From: Pelodictyon luteolum DSM 273
GTDB taxonomy: Bacteria > Bacteroidota > Chlorobiia > Chlorobiales > Chlorobiaceae
NCBI RefSeq assembly: GCF_000012485.1
Contig: NC_007512.1
Coordinates: 993,001-1,057,000, forward strand
DNA: 64,000 bases
Reading direction: 5' to 3'
Positions 63,339-64,000 of the stretch are shown here, piece by piece (within the stretch, counting starts at the first letter, position 1; every line of letters starts with the position of its first letter). Position numbers and translations under genes: made by a program. The notes beneath the pieces are model-generated. The model ran no database searches. It saw only the letters and a program-made list of their open reading frames with translations, and was not told where the DNA came from.

Positions 63339-64000
63339 TCAGCAGCCGCTTGCCGAAGAAAAGGGCTTCCCTCCGTTTGCTGGTTCTTCCTCACCCTCAT
63401 CAAGGAGGTCGAGTTGCTGCAGGGTGGCCTCTGCCAGCAGTTCGACAAATCCTGTGCTATAGGCAAGCTCGAAGAGCAGGGACGGCTTTAGTGCTACGCC
63501 GGGGCCGGCACACAGCCGCATGGTGCGCCACAGGGGACGGAACTTGTTTTTGAAGGCGTAGAGGCCTTTATAATCATAAGCGTGCCGGCAGAGCGGCGCT
63601 GCGGTTAACAGTATCCGTTCAAGGAGTGCGAGCGGCTGAGGGTCCCCTTGATGTATCATGAAGGGAACCTCACCGAGGCTCAGTCGTTCAGCGCCTTCAG
63701 CCCGCAGCTGTTCTGCTGTTCCGGCAATAAGGCATTCCATGACGTCTCCGGGTGCGTTGGCGCTCCGGAGCATCAGCTCGGTATGGAATGCGTTCTTTCC
63801 CTGCCGGGAAAGGGTCAGGCAGGCATGCCAGACTCCCGAAAACGACCGGAACACGAAACACCGTGATGTTTCCAGGGGGTTGCTTCGGAACAGATTCCGG
63901 AGCATGGGCTTTCCGGCATGCACCGATTCTTTCTGCAGTGCCGCAAGGCGCCCGGTGGTGAGGGCTGCGGGGGGGATTTCCTCAACCATGCCGTGCCGCC
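63339..64000 (-). CDS. DUF2156/phosphatidylglycerol-lysyltransferase-C-like protein, 5' end beyond the window
   Basis: The open frame of 216 residues from an ATG at 63989 continues upstream without a stop to the right edge. TELMLRSANAPGDVMECLIA, AEGAERLSLGEVPFMIHQ and YDYKGLYAFKNKFRPLWRTM match the C-terminal GNAT-like half of lysylphosphatidylglycerol synthase/DUF2156 proteins. The N-terminal half is not seen, so the protein is probably larger than 216 residues. Confidence 0.75.
   Translation of the reverse strand, partial: RHGMVEEIPPAALTTGRLAALQKESVHAGKPMLRNLFRSNPLETSRCFVFRSFSGVWHACLTLSRQGKNAFHTELMLRSANAPGDVMECLIAGTAEQLRAEGAERLSLGEVPFMIHQGDPQPLALLERILLTAAPLCRHAYDYKGLYAFKNKFRPLWRTMRLCAGPGVALKPSLLFELAYSTGFVELLAEATLQQLDLLDEGEEEPANGGKPFSSASGC

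Overview
The window looks like chromosomal DNA of a green sulfur bacterium (Chlorobiaceae), probably a Chlorobium/Pelodictyon species with fairly high G+C. Three genes point there: a [2Fe-2S] ferredoxin-domain protein resembling the chlorosome envelope proteins CsmI/J/X (24984-25640), a bacteriochlorophyllide dehydrogenase bchC (51808-52764) and a (bacterio)chlorophyll synthase of the bchG/chlG type (41006-41908). The genus is an inference from gene content and base composition; no database was searched.

The left 19.3 kb is a RiPP (ribosomally made, post-translationally modified peptide) island. It holds a radical SAM maturase cut by the left edge; a transport operon of membrane fusion protein, TolC-like channel, C39-peptidase ABC transporter, second ABC transporter and a two-TM PDC-like sensor; four Nif11-type precursor genes and two nitrile-hydratase-leader (NHLP) precursor genes; and a complete azole-forming set (E1-like/YcaO cyclodehydratase, SagB-type dehydrogenase, methyltransferase). 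A GNAT acetyltransferase lies between two precursors. The methyltransferase and cyclodehydratase, and less clearly SagB, start with similar winged-helix-like domains that look like RiPP recognition elements. The precursors sit in duplicated blocks glued together by fragments of one broken reverse transcriptase gene. Two leader genes are identical over 312 bp, and the identity stops exactly at the leader/core boundary. Another precursor has an 11-G run at the same boundary.

From 19.5 to 36.4 kb are an alpha/beta hydrolase, a small envelope/stress operon, a two-component system, the Csm-like gene, an ftsZ preceded by an overlapping DUF4236 gene, malic enzyme, an NlpC/P60 hydrolase, a scar of two broken genes (metallophosphoesterase and AbiEii-type toxin), a DUF6155-SNF2-SWIM operon and a tRNA-Val.

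From 36.5 to 64 kb the content is mostly housekeeping: MsrB-MsrA fusion, DUF134/NifX-like pair, a bchG-glycosyltransferase-LOG-ZIP operon with 4-nt overlaps, LysE exporter, orphan Phd-type antitoxin behind a large inverted repeat, D,D-carboxypeptidase, histone-H1-like/DUF2934 protein, ClC channel, DUF89, an incomplete nucleoside-type ABC transporter next to bchC, a sodium symporter, radA, folD, rpoN, hslVU, aroQ, a TPR protein, DoxX and a DUF2156-type protein cut by the right edge.

The working picture of the island is that the modification enzymes bind NHLP and/or Nif11 leaders through their recognition domains and convert Cys/Ser/Thr in the cores. The C39 domain then cuts after the Gly-Gly and the two ABC proteins, HlyD and TolC export the product. 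Reverse-transcriptase-derived repeats appear to have supplied the homology for copying and re-pairing leaders with new cores.
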